From assembly GCF_028464065.1 (NCBI RefSeq), contig NZ_CP116808.1:1677001-1741000 (forward strand): 64,000 nt of DNA. The letters run 5' to 3'. The notes below the pieces were generated by a model. It made no database searches. It was not told where the DNA came from and saw only the letters and a program-made list of their open reading frames with translations. Shown here in pieces: positions 62,579 to 64,000 of this stretch. Position 1 is the first letter of the stretch. Each line of letters starts with the position of its first letter. Both the position numbers and the translations under genes were made by a program. Source of the DNA: Saprospira sp. CCB-QB6. Its GTDB lineage: Bacteria > Bacteroidota > Bacteroidia > Chitinophagales > Saprospiraceae.

Positions 62579-63007
62579 ATGAAACAGATCCTAAGCATCT
62601 TTCTCTTGGCCAGCCTTCTATTCGCTTGTCAGAGCAGTAAAAAGCTAGCAAAGAATAACATTATTCAGGATAGCCATTGGACAATTTATGAAAGCAAACT
62701 GCAGAACCCATCCTCAGATAAAACCCCTATACCTGTACAGGAGCGGGCTATCATCCAGCATCTAAATAATGGGCGTATTCTTTTGCAAGACAGCATGGTT
62801 TATCTCAAGACCCTTAAAGAGACAATAGATGCTAAAATCATCGAAAGACATGAGGATTATCTGCTTATCTACGATAAGAAAAAGCAAAAAGAAATTAAGT
62901 TTCCTTATGAACTAGACGTTAAAAACAAGAAGTGTGTCTTTCATTTTCCGGGCTTTAATGGTAGAGGAGAAATTTTGCTTTATAGCGAGCAAATTCCTAT
63001 GCCTTAG
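62579..63007 (+). CDS. Small lipoprotein, second of a tandem pair
   Basis: 142 aa with lipobox LLFACQSSK, a paralogue of the gene 40 nt upstream. The first half differs more (PSSDKTPIPVQERAIIQ versus a different stretch). Its stop overlaps the metallophosphoesterase stop by 11 bp in convergent orientation. Function unknown. Confidence 0.85.
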   Translation: MKQILSIFLLASLLFACQSSKKLAKNNIIQDSHWTIYESKLQNPSSDKTPIPVQERAIIQHLNNGRILLQDSMVYLKTLKETIDAKIIERHEDYLLIYDKKKQKEIKFPYELDVKNKKCVFHFPGFNGRGEILLYSEQIPMP

Positions 63008-64000
63008 TGAGTTCAAAAAGGGTAATTTCGGGTAGCATGCCCACTCTACCTGGGAAGCCCAAAAATCCAAACCCTCTATTTACGTAGAGGCGTTGGCCCA
63101 AATCTTCATAAAGTCCGGCCCATTCTTTATAGCGCCATTTGGCGGGGCTCCATTGGAAGCCAGGAATTTTCACGCCTAATTGCATTCCATGCGTATGCCC
63201 GCTGAGGGTCAGATGCACCTTTTGGGGATGTTCTAGCACCTTATGCCGCCAATGTGTGGGGTCATGAGAAAGCAAAATGGTAAACAATCCATTATTTTCT
63301 TCGCCAAAGCAGCCCGCCAGATCGCCTTCTTTGGGATAGGGACCATGGCCCCAATTTTCTACTCCAGCCAAACAAATTTGCTGCCCCTCTTTTTCGAGTA
63401 CTAGCGCGCTGTTGTTTAACATTTTAAAGCCCATATCGGCTTGATATTGCTTGAGTTTATCGAGATTTTGTTCCTTGGCCGCATCGGAGGGCCAGCGGAC
63501 ATAGCTGCCATAATCATGGTTGCCCAGCACAGAAAATTTACCGAGGGGAGCCGTCAAATTGGCAAAAAGGTCGATATAGGGAACAATTTCATGGGCGCGA
63601 TTATTCACCAAATCGCCCGTAAAGACGATCAGGTCCGCTTCTAGGTCCTGTATCATTTGCAGGCCTTTGGCCACGGCCTCTCGGTTATCAAAACTGCCTG
63701 CATGCACATCAGAAATCTGGACCATTCGCAGGCCATTGAAGGCCTCAGGCAGTTCGGGGTCCTTAATTTTCACCTTGTCCACAGTATAGGCATATTTTCC
63801 GCGGCTAATCCCATAGAGAAAAGAAGCAAAGGGAACCGCCGCCACAAAAAGGGCCAAACGGCGCATAAAAGTTCGTCGGCTTTGCAAGTTCACTTCCCGT
63901 TCTGCATCCTTCAGTTTGGCCAATTGTTGGCCCCCATAATGCGTAAAGCGATAAAAATCCTCAATAAAAAGGAAGCCCGCATAGACCAACTTTGTCACCA
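62997..64000 (-). CDS. Metallophosphoesterase, 5' end outside the window
   Basis: At least 333 residues, in frame to the window edge; the GTG at 63998 is probably internal, since family members carry more N-terminal membrane sequence. A membrane segment (about 46-66) precedes the calcineurin-like core: VQISDVHAG, VFTGDLVNN, VLGNHDYG, LLSHDPTHW and LSGHTHGMQLG hold the usual metal-binding Asp, His and Asn residues. It resembles YkuE-type phosphoesterases. Possible substrates include lipid-linked or nucleotide phosphates. Confidence 0.9.
   Translation of the reverse strand, partial: VTKLVYAGFLFIEDFYRFTHYGGQQLAKLKDAEREVNLQSRRTFMRRLALFVAAVPFASFLYGISRGKYAYTVDKVKIKDPELPEAFNGLRMVQISDVHAGSFDNREAVAKGLQMIQDLEADLIVFTGDLVNNRAHEIVPYIDLFANLTAPLGKFSVLGNHDYGSYVRWPSDAAKEQNLDKLKQYQADMGFKMLNNSALVLEKEGQQICLAGVENWGHGPYPKEGDLAGCFGEENNGLFTILLSHDPTHWRHKVLEHPQKVHLTLSGHTHGMQLGVKIPGFQWSPAKWRYKEWAGLYEDLGQRLYVNRGFGFLGFPGRVGMLPEITLFELTKA

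Overview
The window looks like chromosomal DNA of a gliding, type IX secretion-using member of the Bacteroidota, most likely family Saprospiraceae and perhaps genus Saprospira. Evidence seen: three secreted proteins with C-terminal T9SS sorting domains (38.6, 44.4 and 59.5 kb), a YtxJ bacillithiol-type protein, LptC, TolC/HlyD parts, TonB-type outer-membrane proteins, and candidate promoters with a TAnnTTTG -7 element. Dense GC-rich mosaic repeats between genes fit my recollection of Saprospira; the genus call is inference.

Layout. 0.1-2.2 kb: dnaG primase. 2.4-10.6 kb: an AT-rich cluster that looks like a RiPP (ribosomal peptide) system. It has a 60-aa double-glycine precursor with a repeated CGTKT motif, an outer-membrane beta-barrel receptor, a SPASM radical-SAM maturase, a C39-peptidase ABC exporter, a minimal HlyD-like membrane protein and a helical-repeat protein. 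10.6-16.2 kb: a 5-kb insertion bounded by a 265-bp direct repeat copied from the 3' end of a TIGR02757-family gene. It holds a decayed IS3-family element, an intact-looking IS5-type element, a broken P-loop NTPase, a zinc-ribbon plus PD-(D/E)XK nuclease-like protein, a transglutaminase-fold protein and a truncated ORF. This is probably a wrecked defence or mobile island.

16-37 kb is mainly core: DUF4291 protein, uvrB, LRR protein, SPOR protein, deoC, a GNAT/FAD-oxidoreductase pair, an OmpA-type outer-membrane protein, an MscS channel in an operon with an ECF sigma factor, nadA, ytxJ and ubiD. 37.2-38.6 kb is a gene-free repeat field with a 41-bp tandem array. 38.6-64 kb: T9SS cargo proteins, lipoproteins, a CBS/CorC protein, lptC, a glycosyltransferase, a FecB/FecC-type metal-uptake pair beside a Cys-rich low-complexity protein, a TM2 protein, a MerR/B12-like regulator with xerC, a PpiD-like foldase, a TolC/adaptor efflux pair, a T9SS subtilase, twin lipoproteins and a 5'-truncated metallophosphoesterase.

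Two repeat families punctuate the intergenic DNA. One is a GC-rich mosaic of 110-280 bp made of exchangeable hairpin cassettes (about 19 copies, two end types). The other is a set of small palindromes with a fixed GGTTNNAACC core and arms that vary but stay self-complementary. Neither is explained by the genes. The most interesting biology is the RiPP cluster, followed by the island and the repeat families.
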